64,000 nt of DNA from Vibrio fortis (GCF_024347475.1 NZ_AP025487.1:1302001-1366000), one strand, 5' to 3'. Shown: positions 27,561 through 38,201, numbered from the stretch's first letter. Numbers and translations: made by a program. The notes: generated by a model not told the origin, from the sequence alone.

Positions 27561-28244
27561 TTAGATGCCTAGCTCGTCAAGTAGGTCTGCTGCTGCGTCG
27601 TTGTCAGACGGTTTGTTGTCTGATTTTTCATCGTTCATTTTCTTTTGAGTTGCCTCTAAAATGCTGTCTGGGCATTCGTCTTCAGAAATTTCAAATTCCT
27701 CAAGCTGAATAAACTCAGTTTTGTCCATTGCCAGCTCTAGGTAGAAGATGTTGTTCTTTTCAGTAGAGAAGGTAACACGGCGCGCTTGTGGGCGGTCTAG
27801 GTTGGTGTCGACAGACAGGTTTACTTGTTTGTTCAGCGCCAGCATTTTAGGTTGGTTCTGAGTAATGTTGGTTTGCAGCTCTTTGCGTACCTTATTAGTA
27901 AAGTCGCCAACCAGTTGGTTCATTAGTTCACCCAAAACATCGCCCACTTCATCAGAGGTGTGCAGTACAGCAAGCTCATCTTCTGGCATGCCCATGTTGC
28001 GCATGTAGTTGGTGTAGATCTCTAGAGCCGCTTTTGAAGTGAAGTTGATAACAACTAGACCAGAAAAACCGCCGTCGAATAGAACAAAACAACCAAAATC
28101 TGGCTTAAGGCTGGTCTTACTGATCTTTTGGACCATCGCTGAGTATTGAACAGAAGAAGCTGTCGCAGAAGTCAGTACACTAGATACCGATTGGCATAGT
28201 TTTAGAAGAATGTCTTCCGTTGTGACTGTTTTATTTTTTCTCAT
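27561..28244 (-). CDS. DUF3334 protein, CheX/CheC-like
   Basis: The 227-residue cytosolic protein fits DUF3334. Its middle part, HTSDEVGDVLGELMNQLVGDFTNKVRKEL, resembles the E-x2-N helix of CheC/CheX phosphatases, which dephosphorylate CheY. The C-terminus is acidic and disordered and ends DLLDELGI. A role in chemotaxis or response-regulator dephosphorylation is inferred from that helix only. It is a single gene, divergent from ydiJ. Confidence 0.7.
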   Translation of the reverse strand: MRKNKTVTTEDILLKLCQSVSSVLTSATASSVQYSAMVQKISKTSLKPDFGCFVLFDGGFSGLVVINFTSKAALEIYTNYMRNMGMPEDELAVLHTSDEVGDVLGELMNQLVGDFTNKVRKELQTNITQNQPKMLALNKQVNLSVDTNLDRPQARRVTFSTEKNNIFYLELAMDKTEFIQLEEFEISEDECPDSILEATQKKMNDEKSDNKPSDNDAAADLLDELGI

Positions 28245-28464
28245 TATATTGTGCTCATGGGTATCTTTAACAAAACGATATCCAGTATGTTACTACTGAA
28301 AGAATAGAAAAGTGACTATTATTGCATTCTTGCATTGAGATTCTTATTTGATCACCTTTTTATATGAACTTATTAGTAGTAAAGTGACGAAATTCAAAGA
28401 AAATTATTAAAATTCTAATTTAACCCATTGCTGATAGGATCAGCGAAGTAGGGGCAGGAAGCAA

Positions 28465-31400
28465 ATGTTACCAAGACTTCAACTCAATGCTGATGTCGAT
28501 CCAGTTGTTGTTCGCTTTTTAGAAGAGTTAAAAGCGGCCGGTTTTACTGGTGACATCGAATCTCATTATTCAAGCCGTTTAGCCGTCGCGACCGATAACA
28601 GTGTTTATCAACAGCTGCCACAGGCGGTGGTACTCCCTAAAACCACTCACGATGTTTCATTAGTCGGAAAAATCAGCGCGAAATCCACGTATGAAAGGGT
28701 AACCTTTTCCCCTCGTGGTGGTGGCACTGGGACGAATGGTCAATCTTTGACGAAAGGTGTGGTTGTTGACCTCTCTCGTTACATGAATCGAGTTATTGAG
28801 ATAAATGAGAAGGAGGGTTGGGTTCGTGTTCAAGCCGGTATCGTTAAAGATCAGCTAAACGATGCAGTTCGCCCTTATGGCTATTTCTTCTCTCCAGACC
28901 TTTCAACCAGTAATCGCGCCACCCTAGGCGGCATGATTAATACAGATGCTTCAGGCCAAGGTTCATTGAAATACGGCAAAACTTCCGACCACGTATTGTC
29001 ACTGCAAGCGGTGTTTGCCGACGGTTCTATTCTGGAATCTGATCTTTCAAATGGGTTACCTAACGTTGGCGAGTTCGCACATGAAGCGTTAGAGGTAACG
29101 GAATCTGTTTGTCGTGAAAAGCGCCAACAAATCCTAGAAAAATTCCCACCATTGAACCGTTTTCTTACTGGTTACGACCTAAAGAACGCGTTGAATGAAG
29201 AAAACGATCGTTTTGATATCACTCGCGTGCTGTGTGGTGCTGAAGGGTCATTGGCTTTTATTACGGAAGCTAAGCTAAATCTGACTCCTATTCCAAAAGC
29301 ACGAACGTTGGTCAACGTGAAGTACAATTCGTTTGACTCTGCATTGCGTAATGCTCCGTTTATGGTGGAAGCGAACGCTCTATCTGTCGAAACCGTGGAC
29401 TCACGTGTATTGAATCTCGCTAAGCAAGATATTGTTTGGCACACAGTAAGTGACTTGCTGACCGATGTGCCGAACAAAGAGATGCTCGGCATTAATATGG
29501 TTGAGTTTGCTGGTCAAGATGAAGCTGAAGTAGAAGCGCAAGTCAGCGCCTTAACTGAGCGCTTGAGTCAAATGCTTGAAGCGGAAGAAGCGGGCATCAT
29601 CGGATTCCAGGTGTGTAGCGATTTAGCGAGCATCGGTCGTATCTATAATATGCGTAAAAAAGCCGTAGGCCTGCTTGGCGCAGCAAAAGGGCGCGCTAAG
29701 CCAGTCGCGTTCGCTGAAGATACTTGTGTTCCGCCTGAAAACTTGGCTGACTTTATTGCTGAGTTCCGCGAACTGCTTGATGCTAAATCTCTCAACTATG
29801 GCATGTTTGGTCACGTTGATGCGGGTGTTTTACACGTGCGTCCAGCGCTGGATCTTTGCGATCCACTACAAGAAGCTTTAATGCACGAAGTCTCTGACGA
29901 GGTTGTTAAGCTGGTTGCCAAATATGGCGGCCTGATGTGGGGTGAGCACGGCAAGGGCTTCCGCTCTGAGTACGGACCTGATTTCTTTGGTCAGGAGCTG
30001 TTCACTGAGCTTCGTCGAGTTAAGGCGGCATTTGACCCACATAACAAGATGAACCCAGGTAAGATCTGTACACCGCTGGATAGTGACGCAGAACTGGTTA
30101 AAGTTACCGACACTAAGCGCGGTTACTACGACCGTCAGATTGACGTACAAGTCCGTGATAGCTTCAAGCAAGCGATGGAATGTAATGGTAACGGCTTATG
30201 CTTTAACTACGACACAAGCTCACCAATGTGTCCATCGATGAAGGTGACGGCGGACCGTCGACATTCTCCGAAGGGTCGAGCGGGCTTAGTGCGTGAGTGG
30301 TTACGCCAGTTAACTGAACAAGGTGTCGATATTCTAGATTTGGAGCAGCAAGCTCTTAACGATTCAACACCAGTGAAAACGATGATTGAGCGTGTTCGTA
30401 ACTCTCTGAACAAGCGTCACGAATACGACTTCTCTCATGAAGTGCACGAAGCGATGAATGGCTGTCTTGCCTGTAAAGCGTGTGCGAGCCAGTGCCCGAT
30501 TAAAGTTGACGTTCCGAGCTTCCGTTCTCGTTTCTTAAACATTTACTACTCTCGTTACCAACGCCCAGCCAAAGACTACTTGGTGGCAAACATTGAAACT
30601 ATGTTACCGTTAATGGCCAAAGCGCCAAAAGTTGTCAATGCAGCTCTGTCTCAAAAGTGGGTGCAAAGCGCGACAGCCAAGACCGTGGGTTATGTTGATG
30701 CGCCTCTGATGTCAGTGCCTACACTCGATAAGCGACTGGCTGAGAAGCAGCTCAAGGCGTTTGACTTGCAGTATTTGGAAGGTTTGTCGAATGAGCAAAA
30801 ACAACAGCACGTTCTGATTGTTCAAGACCCATTTACCAGTTACTACGATGCAGAAGTCGTTGAAGACTTTGTTTCGTTACTTATCAAGCTTGGGAAAACA
30901 CCAGTCGTGCTACCATTCAAACCGAATGGTAAGGCTCAGCACATTAAGGGCTTCCTAAGTAAGTTTGCCAAGAACGCTAAATCTACCGCTGATTTCCTAT
31001 CACTTATCGCTGATATCGGTATTCCGCTGGTGGGTGTCGATCCTGCTTTGGTTCTCTGTTACCGCGATGAGTACTTAGAAGTGTTAGGTGATAAGCGTGG
31101 TGATTTTGATGTACTCACGGTACATGAGTGGATGTTGCCACGTCTTGAGGAGTTTACTGCTCGCGAATCTAACCAAGAGATGTGGTATCTGTTCTCTCAC
31201 TGTACTGAAAAGACCAAAATGCCAAACGCAGAGAAAGAGTGGGGCGCAATATTCGCTCACTTTGGTGCCGGGTTAACCACTGTGCCTGTTGGGTGTTGTG
31301 GTATGGCCGGTACTTTTGGTCACGAAGTCGATAAGCTACAGATGTCGAAAGATATCTATGGACTGAGTTGGAAGCCACAAATTCAAGATCTTCCTAAAGA

Positions 31401-31500
31401 TCGATGCCTAGCAACAGGCTATTCTTGTAGAAGTCAGGTTAAGCGTTTTGAAGGTGAGAAACTTGCTCACCCACTGCAAGCGCTTGAAAAATTGATATAA
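28465..31500 (+). CDS. ydiJ: YdiJ-type FAD/4Fe-4S oxidoreductase (D-2-hydroxyglutarate dehydrogenase)
   Basis: This 1011-residue protein joins an N-terminal FAD_binding_4 domain (PRGGGTGTNGQSL, then STSNRATLGGMINTDASGQGS), a FAD-linked oxidase C-terminal domain (GHVDAGVLHVRP) and a ferredoxin-like part with CLACKACASQCPIKVDVP. A cysteine-rich CCG-like C-terminal domain follows (VPVGCCGMAGTFGHE). E. coli YdiJ has the same length and layout and is reported to oxidise D-2-hydroxyglutarate. GGAAG precedes the ATG. It is monocistronic, followed closely by a terminator. Confidence 0.93.
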   Translation: MLPRLQLNADVDPVVVRFLEELKAAGFTGDIESHYSSRLAVATDNSVYQQLPQAVVLPKTTHDVSLVGKISAKSTYERVTFSPRGGGTGTNGQSLTKGVVVDLSRYMNRVIEINEKEGWVRVQAGIVKDQLNDAVRPYGYFFSPDLSTSNRATLGGMINTDASGQGSLKYGKTSDHVLSLQAVFADGSILESDLSNGLPNVGEFAHEALEVTESVCREKRQQILEKFPPLNRFLTGYDLKNALNEENDRFDITRVLCGAEGSLAFITEAKLNLTPIPKARTLVNVKYNSFDSALRNAPFMVEANALSVETVDSRVLNLAKQDIVWHTVSDLLTDVPNKEMLGINMVEFAGQDEAEVEAQVSALTERLSQMLEAEEAGIIGFQVCSDLASIGRIYNMRKKAVGLLGAAKGRAKPVAFAEDTCVPPENLADFIAEFRELLDAKSLNYGMFGHVDAGVLHVRPALDLCDPLQEALMHEVSDEVVKLVAKYGGLMWGEHGKGFRSEYGPDFFGQELFTELRRVKAAFDPHNKMNPGKICTPLDSDAELVKVTDTKRGYYDRQIDVQVRDSFKQAMECNGNGLCFNYDTSSPMCPSMKVTADRRHSPKGRAGLVREWLRQLTEQGVDILDLEQQALNDSTPVKTMIERVRNSLNKRHEYDFSHEVHEAMNGCLACKACASQCPIKVDVPSFRSRFLNIYYSRYQRPAKDYLVANIETMLPLMAKAPKVVNAALSQKWVQSATAKTVGYVDAPLMSVPTLDKRLAEKQLKAFDLQYLEGLSNEQKQQHVLIVQDPFTSYYDAEVVEDFVSLLIKLGKTPVVLPFKPNGKAQHIKGFLSKFAKNAKSTADFLSLIADIGIPLVGVDPALVLCYRDEYLEVLGDKRGDFDVLTVHEWMLPRLEEFTARESNQEMWYLFSHCTEKTKMPNAEKEWGAIFAHFGAGLTTVPVGCCGMAGTFGHEVDKLQMSKDIYGLSWKPQIQDLPKDRCLATGYSCRSQVKRFEGEKLAHPLQALEKLI

Positions 31501-31506
31501 ATAATG

Positions 31507-31533
31507 AAGCCCAGTAAGTCACTGGGCTTTTTA
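31507..31533 (+). terminator. Terminator after ydiJ
   Basis: AAGCCCAGT and ACTGGGCTT pair around AAGTC and are followed by a T-run on the plus strand, 6 bases past the stop. Confidence 0.9.
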
Positions 31534-31561
31534 ATATCTTCAATATCGCATAAGGAAGGCT

Positions 31562-32023
31562 ATGAAGTTCTTGGAATTAAAAATCCCACCGCTCGCGCTG
31601 TTTGTTGTGATCTTACTGTTGTCATACTGGCTCGCTAATAGCCTGACATTCGCTTCGTTTCCTTTCCCTTACTCGCGAGTCATATCAGCATTAGGTATTT
31701 TGGTTAGCGGCATTATTGGTGTTTCTGCCGTCTGGGAGTTCAAAAAACGCAAAACCACAGTCAACCCAATCAAAGTCGACAATGCCTCACTGGTTGTTGA
31801 TTCGGGCATCTTTGGGTACAGCCGAAATCCAATGTACCTTGCGCTTTTCATCTTGATATTTTGCTTCGGATATTACCTGCAAAACCTGCTCAGCGTATCC
31901 CTTAGCTTCTTGTTCGTTATTTACATGAACCGCTTTCAAATCTTTCCTGAAGAACGAGCATTAGAATCGCTGTTTGGTACCGAATACGTTGATTACAAAC
32001 AGAAAGTTCGCCGTTGGATTTAA
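31562..32023 (+). CDS. Isoprenylcysteine carboxyl methyltransferase-like membrane protein
   Basis: The 153-residue integral membrane protein has about four helices and the signature of the ICMT/PEMT family near the C-terminus: GIFGYSRNPMYLALF, then EERALESLFGTEYVDYKQKVRRW. Bacterial members are presumed SAM-dependent methyltransferases acting on membrane-associated substrates; the substrate is unknown. AAGGAAGG precedes the ATG. A Fur-like box lies just past its stop, belonging to the next gene. Confidence 0.85.
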   Translation: MKFLELKIPPLALFVVILLLSYWLANSLTFASFPFPYSRVISALGILVSGIIGVSAVWEFKKRKTTVNPIKVDNASLVVDSGIFGYSRNPMYLALFILIFCFGYYLQNLLSVSLSFLFVIYMNRFQIFPEERALESLFGTEYVDYKQKVRRWI

Positions 32024-32039
32024 GTAGACTTGTCTTGTA

Positions 32040-32058
32040 AATGAGAATGGCTCTCATA
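32040..32058. promoter_or_regulatory. Fur-box-like palindrome upstream of the secreted protease
   Basis: AATGAGAATGGCTCTCATA has ATGAGA and TCTCAT arms and matches the Vibrio-style Fur pattern AATGANAATNATTNTCATT at all but three positions. It lies 100-120 bases upstream of the protease start. Confidence 0.5.
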
Positions 32059-32160
32059 TTTCGTTGCATATCACAAATATAATAAACTTCGATACCATAT
32101 GGTTTATTTATAAATTAGCCTGCGACCATTATCGAAAAGTAATAAAGGTTAGGTAAAAAT

Positions 32161-33762
32161 ATGAAACAGGCTAAGTTGCTGTCCGCTGTTATTGGATTGG
32201 CATGTTTTTCTTCGACGTCAACGTTCGCTGACGTTTCTTCTCGAATCATTAATGGTGAGCAGGCTGCTACGGATAGTTGGCCATTCATGACTGCATTGGT
32301 CTCAAAAAATGTTGATGCTTACAACGGTCAATTTTGTGGTGCGAGCTTTATTGGCAAGCGCTATGTATTAACGGCTGCACACTGTGTTGAAACGATCAGT
32401 GCTGAAGATCTTGATGTTGTAATTGGTGTATCTGATTTAGCGGCAAGTGACGTTGAAGATCATCGCTATGCCGTTAAAAATATCTATATGCATCAAAACT
32501 ACGCTGATAAAGGCGTTAGCAATGATATTGCTGTATTGGAGCTAACCAAAGTACCGCAAGAAAATACTATAGCACTTGTTGATCGTCGCGAGCGCAATCT
32601 CCTACCGGATGGTCAGTCGTTAACTGTGATGGGGTGGGGAAATCAAAATGCATCAGGCGGTTACTCGTCATCTAGCGAGCTGTATCAAGTAGTTGTTCCA
32701 CTTGTTAACCAATCTGTTTGTAAAAGCGCCGGTGGCAAAGATAGTGGTTATAGCGATATTGGTGATGATGCCTTTTGTGCAGGCTTGCCCGAAGGAGGCA
32801 AAGACTCTTGTCAAGGTGACAGCGGTGGCCCAATTGTTGTTAAGACGAACAACTCCTATCAACAACTTGGGATTGTGAGTTGGGGTGTTGGATGTGCTCA
32901 AGCAGATGCCTATGGGGTCTATACCAACATAAGCCACTTTGAATCTTGGATCGCTGATAGAACGAGAGGCTTTAGTTATCGTGCAAATGAGTATCTAGGT
33001 ATGCGTACTCCAGGGGAGGTTACCCACACCTTTGAATTCAGCAACTACAGTGATCAGGTCGTTACTGTTTCTAATTTTACACCGCTATTTGATTCAGTAA
33101 TCACTAACAATACTTGTAGTAACGTTGCCATCGGTGAGACCTGCCAAATTAAGGTAACAAAAGACATTCAAACTATGGGCGATAATTCATTTGGTGTTCA
33201 GGTGAGCACTAACCTAGCCGGTTCTGAAACTGTGACGAGTAATGTCAAAGTGATAGGTGCGCGTCAATTGAATCAGCCCGCATTGGATCTTATCGATATC
33301 CCTAACAGTGGAGTATTGAGCACTGAAGCGTGGGAAGTTGATGGAAGTAAGATTGTATCACCAGATTTAAGTAGCAGTGAAACAGCTCAAGTCAGTATTC
33401 AGGGGATTCCTAAAGGTACTGTAACGTTAGATGTTAGTGTTTCATCAGAGCAAGACGCAGATGTCATGTATGTTTATATCAATGGCTATTTATACTATAA
33501 GGCTTCGGGTTCTAAGTCCGAATCTATTCCGCTAGCGTTAGTTCGAGAAACGAATAACAGTATTAAGATCGCATATGCAAAAAATGCCAGTATTTCTATG
33601 GGCCAAGACCAAATTAAGTTTGGCAACCTTAGGTATACCGACAAGATTATGATATCGAAATCCAATGGCACCCAAGTCGCTAAGTCCGGCGGTGGTGGCT
33701 CATTTGGTTGGCACTGGCTGCTAATGTTGGCAGGCGTTGGTTTACTAAGAAAGCGCCACTAA
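32161..33762 (+). CDS. Secreted trypsin-like serine protease with GlyGly-CTERM (VesB-like)
   Basis: The 533-residue protein has a signal peptide (cut near residue 23) and an activation site SSRIINGE. The catalytic triad is His74 (LTAAHC), Asp122 (SNDIAVLEL) and Ser221 (DSCQGDSGGP); Asp215 predicts trypsin-like Arg/Lys specificity. After about residue 270 come two beta-rich domains and a C-terminal GGGGS linker, a hydrophobic helix and RKRH, the GlyGly-CTERM tag processed by rhombosortase. V. cholerae VesB has the same layout and leaves by type II secretion, then stays surface-attached. A Fur-like site upstream suggests iron control. Confidence 0.93.
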   Translation: MKQAKLLSAVIGLACFSSTSTFADVSSRIINGEQAATDSWPFMTALVSKNVDAYNGQFCGASFIGKRYVLTAAHCVETISAEDLDVVIGVSDLAASDVEDHRYAVKNIYMHQNYADKGVSNDIAVLELTKVPQENTIALVDRRERNLLPDGQSLTVMGWGNQNASGGYSSSSELYQVVVPLVNQSVCKSAGGKDSGYSDIGDDAFCAGLPEGGKDSCQGDSGGPIVVKTNNSYQQLGIVSWGVGCAQADAYGVYTNISHFESWIADRTRGFSYRANEYLGMRTPGEVTHTFEFSNYSDQVVTVSNFTPLFDSVITNNTCSNVAIGETCQIKVTKDIQTMGDNSFGVQVSTNLAGSETVTSNVKVIGARQLNQPALDLIDIPNSGVLSTEAWEVDGSKIVSPDLSSSETAQVSIQGIPKGTVTLDVSVSSEQDADVMYVYINGYLYYKASGSKSESIPLALVRETNNSIKIAYAKNASISMGQDQIKFGNLRYTDKIMISKSNGTQVAKSGGGGSFGWHWLLMLAGVGLLRKRH

Positions 33763-33781
33763 TTTTCTAATGTTTTGATTT

Positions 33782-33812
33782 AAAGAGCTTCACAGTGTGA
33801 AGCTCTTTTTGT
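33782..33812 (+). terminator. Terminator after the protease gene
   Basis: GAGCTTCAC and GTGAAGCTC, flanked by AAA and TTT, form a strong stem followed by a T-run, about 20 bases past the stop. Confidence 0.88.
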
Positions 33813-33849
33813 TTAAACCTTATACGTAGTTTATCAAATCGCAGACATC

Positions 33850-33883
33850 AAAAAGCCCAGCTTATCTCAAGCTGGGCTTTATA
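33850..33883 (-). terminator. Terminator after the DUF3581 gene
   Basis: AAAGCCCAGCTT and AAGCTGGGCTTT pair around a 5-base loop, with T residues on the minus strand. It lies 40 bases past the DUF3581 stop. Confidence 0.85.
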
Positions 33884-33923
33884 ATTTTTGCTATCGCTTT
33901 GAACTATCGGGGTGTTTGAGCGA

Positions 33924-34664
33924 TTAAGCGGCTGCAGCGAACTGTGCTAGAAACATGTCTTTGCGCTCGTTAAAGCGGTTTACTAGGTCGTCAACTGACG
34001 CTTGGTCGTATGGCTTAAGGCCACTTGCTACCATGCGCTTTACGCCTTTACCTACAATTTCACCATCTTCTTTAAAATCGAAGTTAAGAGTTACAACACC
34101 ACGCTTGCCTTCAACATCGAATGTTGCGCCAGAGAACTCAACTTCTGGGTGAGTTAGGTCGATACGAGAGAACTCTACTTCCATGCTTTCATAGATAACC
34201 AGTGGACGCTGGCAGTTGATCATCATTTGTTGCTCTTCCATAAGAGGAACCATGATGTGCGGGAAGTTCATGCCAGAAAACTGAACGTAGTTAGTTACGA
34301 CATGCTCGATGAATGCTTGATCTTGGCTTGTTTCACCTTCACATGTCATGTGTAGGTACTCTTTGCCTTTTTCATCAACAACAGCACTTTCTTTATCGCA
34401 TTTGTTTTCTACATCTAGTGCGATACCATCGCTTACCATGCCTGAAAAATCAAAACGCATCTTTTGGCTGATGCCTTGCTTTTGCAGTAAAACAGCAAAC
34501 AGCAGGTCGCCAGGTACACAGAAGCGTTTGTTATCTTCATCGTGAATTGGGTTGAAATCACCAGCTACCTTTTTTGCGAAGTGGCTAGCTTGTTCACGAG
34601 TGAATTGAAATTTGTTTTCTTCAGTAGAAACGTATGGTGTCAGAAACATAATACCGCTATTCAT
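33924..34664 (-). CDS. DUF3581 protein with hot-dog-like N-terminus
   Basis: The 246-residue protein is counted from the ATG at 34664; a downstream in-frame ATG (FLTPYVSTEEN) is possible because neither has a clear ribosome site. FTREQASHFAKKVAGDFNPIHD resembles the MaoC-like hydratase motif (FAxxSGDxNPIH), so a hot-dog fold acting on acyl thioesters is likely. The rest matches the DUF3581 family common in marine gammaproteobacteria. The exact reaction is unknown. Confidence 0.8.
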   Translation of the reverse strand: MNSGIMFLTPYVSTEENKFQFTREQASHFAKKVAGDFNPIHDEDNKRFCVPGDLLFAVLLQKQGISQKMRFDFSGMVSDGIALDVENKCDKESAVVDEKGKEYLHMTCEGETSQDQAFIEHVVTNYVQFSGMNFPHIMVPLMEEQQMMINCQRPLVIYESMEVEFSRIDLTHPEVEFSGATFDVEGKRGVVTLNFDFKEDGEIVGKGVKRMVASGLKPYDQASVDDLVNRFNERKDMFLAQFAAAA

Positions 34665-34838
34665 TATCAAAACTGCTGCGATTATAACGGACTAATTCAA
34701 ATCTAATGGTCTATCCAGTTAGTGACTGTGTTCATATGCTACAGAATGGTAATGAAGGTGTTATGTGATCTTGGTTGCTATATTTGTGTCGCAAATGATA
34801 GGAGTGTTTTGTGGAGACAAGCTGTTATATGGGGATAG

Positions 34839-34870
34839 CTGCACTCCATCTTTGAGCGATGAAGTGCAGA
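34839..34870. terminator. Hairpin beyond the hutH stop
   Basis: CTGCACT-C-CATC pairs with GATG-A-AGTGCAG around a 7-base loop, about 45 bases downstream of the hut operon. The T-run is poor, so it may be a partial terminator or an mRNA 3-prime end stabiliser. Confidence 0.45.
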
Positions 34871-34915
34871 TTTAGTCGGTTAAGCAGAGATATCCTTAAC
34901 GTAGAATATTGCTAC

Positions 34916-36448
34916 TTAGAAGCTACATAGAATACCGTCTGGCATTAGATGGTTGTGTACTGAAAGCTTAAGCAGCAAGTTAGCTTGTTCGATGTCTGGC
35001 GCGAAATAGCGGTCTTTGTCGTAAAAGCTGACTTTCTCTCGCAGGATTTGCTTCGCTTCTTCTACTCTAGCTGAAGACTTGTTTGGCGCTCGGAAATCAA
35101 GCCCTTGCGCTGCTGACAAATACTCAACGGCAAGAATGCCACGGGTGTTTTCGGCCATGTCACGCAAGCGGCGGCCTGCGAATGTCGCCATAGAAACGTG
35201 GTCTTCTTGGTTTGCTGATGTTGGTAAGCTATCAACCGAAGCAGGGTGTGCGAGTGTTTTGTTTTCACTTGCTAGCGCTGCCGATGTTACCTGAGCAATC
35301 ATAAAGCCTGAGTTTACCCCACCGTTGTCGACCAAGAATGGAGGTAGTTTGCTCAATGCACTGTCAATCAATAGCGCCATGCGGCGTTCAGACAGACTGC
35401 CAATCTCAGCAATTGCTAGCGCTAAGTTATCTGCGGCCATAGCGACAGGTTCCGCGTGGAAGTTACCGCCAGAAATGATGTCGCCATCGTCTGCGAAAAC
35501 CAGCGGGTTATCAGACACAGAGTTTGCTTCGATCTTTAGGATATCCGCTGCATTGCGGATTTGTTGCAAACAAGCGCCCATCACCTGAGGCTGACAACGC
35601 AGTGAATACGGGTCTTGAACCTTTTCACAGCAGGTATGAGACTCACCAATTTCACTGGTTTGATCAAGTAGGTGACGGTAAGCCAATGCGGCGTCCATCT
35701 GGCCACGATGACCACGTACGCGGTGGATTCGAGGGTCAAATGGTCGACGGCTTCCAAGCGCCGCTTCAACTGACATTGCCCCACATACTGTTGCTGAGGC
35801 GAATAGATCTTCTGCCGCAAACAGGCCTTCTAGCGCGAATGCTGTCGAAGCTTGAGTGCCGTTGAGTAGCGCTAGACCCTCTTTTGGCGCTAGGGTAATT
35901 GGCTCAAGTCCTGCAATTTGCATCGCTTCTAAGCCAGTAATGATCTTGCCATTGTGACGTGCTTGACCTTCGCCAAGCAGAACCGTACTCATATGAGCCA
36001 ATGGTGCTAAATCACCCGACGCACCAACCGACCCTTTTTGTGGCACACAAGGGTAGACTTGCGCGTTCACTAGGTCGATAAGTGCATTGATGACTTTAAG
36101 ACGAATACCCGAATAGCCACGTGACAGGCTGTTTATCTTCAGTACCATCATTAGACGAACGGTTTCGTCAGACATGAACTTGCCGATACCAGCAGCATGA
36201 GAAAGCACGATACTTTTCTGCAGTACTTCTAAATCTTCAGGTGCGATTTTGGTGTTTGCGAGTAAGCCAAAACCAGTGTTGATGCCATACACGGTGCGAT
36301 CTTCGGCGATCACTTGTTCAACTACCTGAGTGCTTGCTTCGATATCAGGAATGGCTTCAGGATCCAACGATAGGTTCACCGGGCTACGGCTGATTTTACG
36401 AAGCTCGGATAGGCCAAGTTGTCCTGGTTTCAGTAATAGGTTCGACAT
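34916..36448 (-). CDS. hutH: Histidine ammonia-lyase
   Basis: The ATG at 36448 (GAGAGAAG just upstream) gives 510 residues, the usual length. Residues 143-145 are the Ala-Ser-Gly that forms the MIO cofactor ([16 protein letters not shown]). The enzyme deaminates histidine to urocanate, the first step of the Hut pathway. It is the last gene of a hutI-hutG-hutU-hutH operon, 14 bases after hutU, and is regulated through HutC. Confidence 0.97.
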   Translation of the reverse strand: MSNLLLKPGQLGLSELRKISRSPVNLSLDPEAIPDIEASTQVVEQVIAEDRTVYGINTGFGLLANTKIAPEDLEVLQKSIVLSHAAGIGKFMSDETVRLMMVLKINSLSRGYSGIRLKVINALIDLVNAQVYPCVPQKGSVGASGDLAPLAHMSTVLLGEGQARHNGKIITGLEAMQIAGLEPITLAPKEGLALLNGTQASTAFALEGLFAAEDLFASATVCGAMSVEAALGSRRPFDPRIHRVRGHRGQMDAALAYRHLLDQTSEIGESHTCCEKVQDPYSLRCQPQVMGACLQQIRNAADILKIEANSVSDNPLVFADDGDIISGGNFHAEPVAMAADNLALAIAEIGSLSERRMALLIDSALSKLPPFLVDNGGVNSGFMIAQVTSAALASENKTLAHPASVDSLPTSANQEDHVSMATFAGRRLRDMAENTRGILAVEYLSAAQGLDFRAPNKSSARVEEAKQILREKVSFYDKDRYFAPDIEQANLLLKLSVHNHLMPDGILCSF

Positions 36449-36462
36449 ATCTTCTCTCACTC

Positions 36463-38157
36463 TTAAAGCTTACGTAGTTCAGCGTTTAGCATCGGTAGGT
36501 CTAGTTTTTGGTCTTTCGCACACTGCTTAGCAATGTCGTAGCCTGCATCTGCGTGTCGCATTACTCCGGTTGCTGGGTCGTTGTGCAGTACGCGAGCAAT
36601 ACGACGAGACGCATCATCACTACCATCACAACAGATCACCATACCTGAGTGCTGTGAGAAGCCCATACCTACGCCACCACCGTGATGCAGAGAAACCCAA
36701 GTTGCGCCGCCAGCGGTATTCAGCAGAGCGTTGAGTAGTGGCCAATCTGATACAGCGTCAGAGCCATCCATCATGCTTTCTGTTTCACGGTTAGGGCTAG
36801 CTACTGAGCCAGAATCTAGGTGGTCACGACCAATAACGACGGGTGCTTTTAGCTCGCCATTTTTAACCATTTCGTTGAACGCTTGACCTAAACGTTCACG
36901 GTCTTTCAGGCCAACCCAACAGATACGAGCTGGTAGGCCTTGGAACTGAATGCGCTCACGAGCCATATCTAGCCAGTTGTGAAGATGTGGGTTGTCCGGA
37001 ATCAGCTCTTTTACTTTCTGGTCAGTTTTGTAGATATCTTCTGGATCACCAGACAGTGCAGCCCAACGGAATGGACCAATACCTTCACAGAAAAGAGGAC
37101 GGATATATTGAGGAACGAAACCTGGGAAATCGAATGCGTTTTCGACGCCTTCTTCCAGTGCCATTTGACGAATGTTGTTGCCATAGTCCACGGTTGCTGC
37201 GCCGCGCTCTTGTAGATCTAACATTGCTTGAACTTGGATCGCCATAGATTGCTTCGCGGCTTTTACCACTTTCGCTTCATCGGCTAAACGTTCTTCCGCC
37301 GCTTTCTCCATTGAGCAACCTTGAGGGAGATAGCCATTGAGTGGGTCGTGAGCAGAGGTTTGGTCTGTTACTGCATCAGGGGTGATGTTACGTTCTACAA
37401 GCTCAGGGAATACATCCGCTGCGTTGCCAAGTAGGCCAACAGAGACTGGTGTTTCAGATTCTGTAATGATCGCCATTGCTTCATCTAAGCTGGTGGCTTT
37501 CTTGTCGACATAGCCAGTACGCAGACGGTAATCGATACGAGATTCGTCACACTCAACCGCGATCATAGAGAAACCTGCCATGGTTGCCGCTAGAGGTTGA
37601 GCGCCGCCCATGCCGCCAAGGCCGCCTGTTAGGATCCAGCGACCTTTTGCATCACCATTGAAGTGCTGTTTAGCCATTGCAACGAAGGTTTCGTAAGTAC
37701 CCTGAACGATGCCTTGTGAGCCGATGTAGATCCAGCTACCTGCGGTCATTTGGCCGTACATCATCAAGCCTTGTTTATCGAGCTCGTTGAAGTGCTCCCA
37801 GTTTGCCCAGTGCGGTACTATGTTTGAGTTGGCAATTAATACACGTGGTGCGTCTTTGTGAGTTGGGAAAACGCCCACTGGTTTGCCTGACTGTACTAAT
37901 AGGGTTTGGTCGTCTTCTAGGCGCTCTAATACTTCAACAATAGTATCGAAGCATTTCCAGTCGCGAGCAGCGCGGCCAATACCACCATAAACAACCAGCG
38001 AGTGAGGGTGTTCAGCTACGTCTGGGTCTAGGTTATTCATTAACATGCGTAGTGGCGCTTCTGTCAGCCAAGATTTAGTACGCAGTGTCGTACCATGCGG
38101 AGCGCGAATCTCACGTGAGGTATCTAGGCGAGGGTCGCTATTGTGATGTTTCGTCAT
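36463..38157 (-). CDS. hutU: Urocanate hydratase
   Basis: The start at 38157 (AAGGAAA upstream) gives 564 residues beginning [17 protein letters not shown]. Family motifs include [30 protein letters not shown] (NAD site) and [17 protein letters not shown] with the catalytic region. It converts urocanate to imidazolone propionate using tightly bound NAD. It lies 44 bases downstream of hutG and just upstream of hutH. Confidence 0.97.
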   Translation of the reverse strand: MTKHHNSDPRLDTSREIRAPHGTTLRTKSWLTEAPLRMLMNNLDPDVAEHPHSLVVYGGIGRAARDWKCFDTIVEVLERLEDDQTLLVQSGKPVGVFPTHKDAPRVLIANSNIVPHWANWEHFNELDKQGLMMYGQMTAGSWIYIGSQGIVQGTYETFVAMAKQHFNGDAKGRWILTGGLGGMGGAQPLAATMAGFSMIAVECDESRIDYRLRTGYVDKKATSLDEAMAIITESETPVSVGLLGNAADVFPELVERNITPDAVTDQTSAHDPLNGYLPQGCSMEKAAEERLADEAKVVKAAKQSMAIQVQAMLDLQERGAATVDYGNNIRQMALEEGVENAFDFPGFVPQYIRPLFCEGIGPFRWAALSGDPEDIYKTDQKVKELIPDNPHLHNWLDMARERIQFQGLPARICWVGLKDRERLGQAFNEMVKNGELKAPVVIGRDHLDSGSVASPNRETESMMDGSDAVSDWPLLNALLNTAGGATWVSLHHGGGVGMGFSQHSGMVICCDGSDDASRRIARVLHNDPATGVMRHADAGYDIAKQCAKDQKLDLPMLNAELRKL

Positions 38158-38201
38158 GTTGGATTTCCTTATGTTCACGTTATCTTTTGTTTTTATTAAA
38201 G

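Noticed and set aside
35524..35865. 113-codon plus-strand frame inside hutH
   Set aside because: It is a shadow of the highly conserved hutH coding strand.
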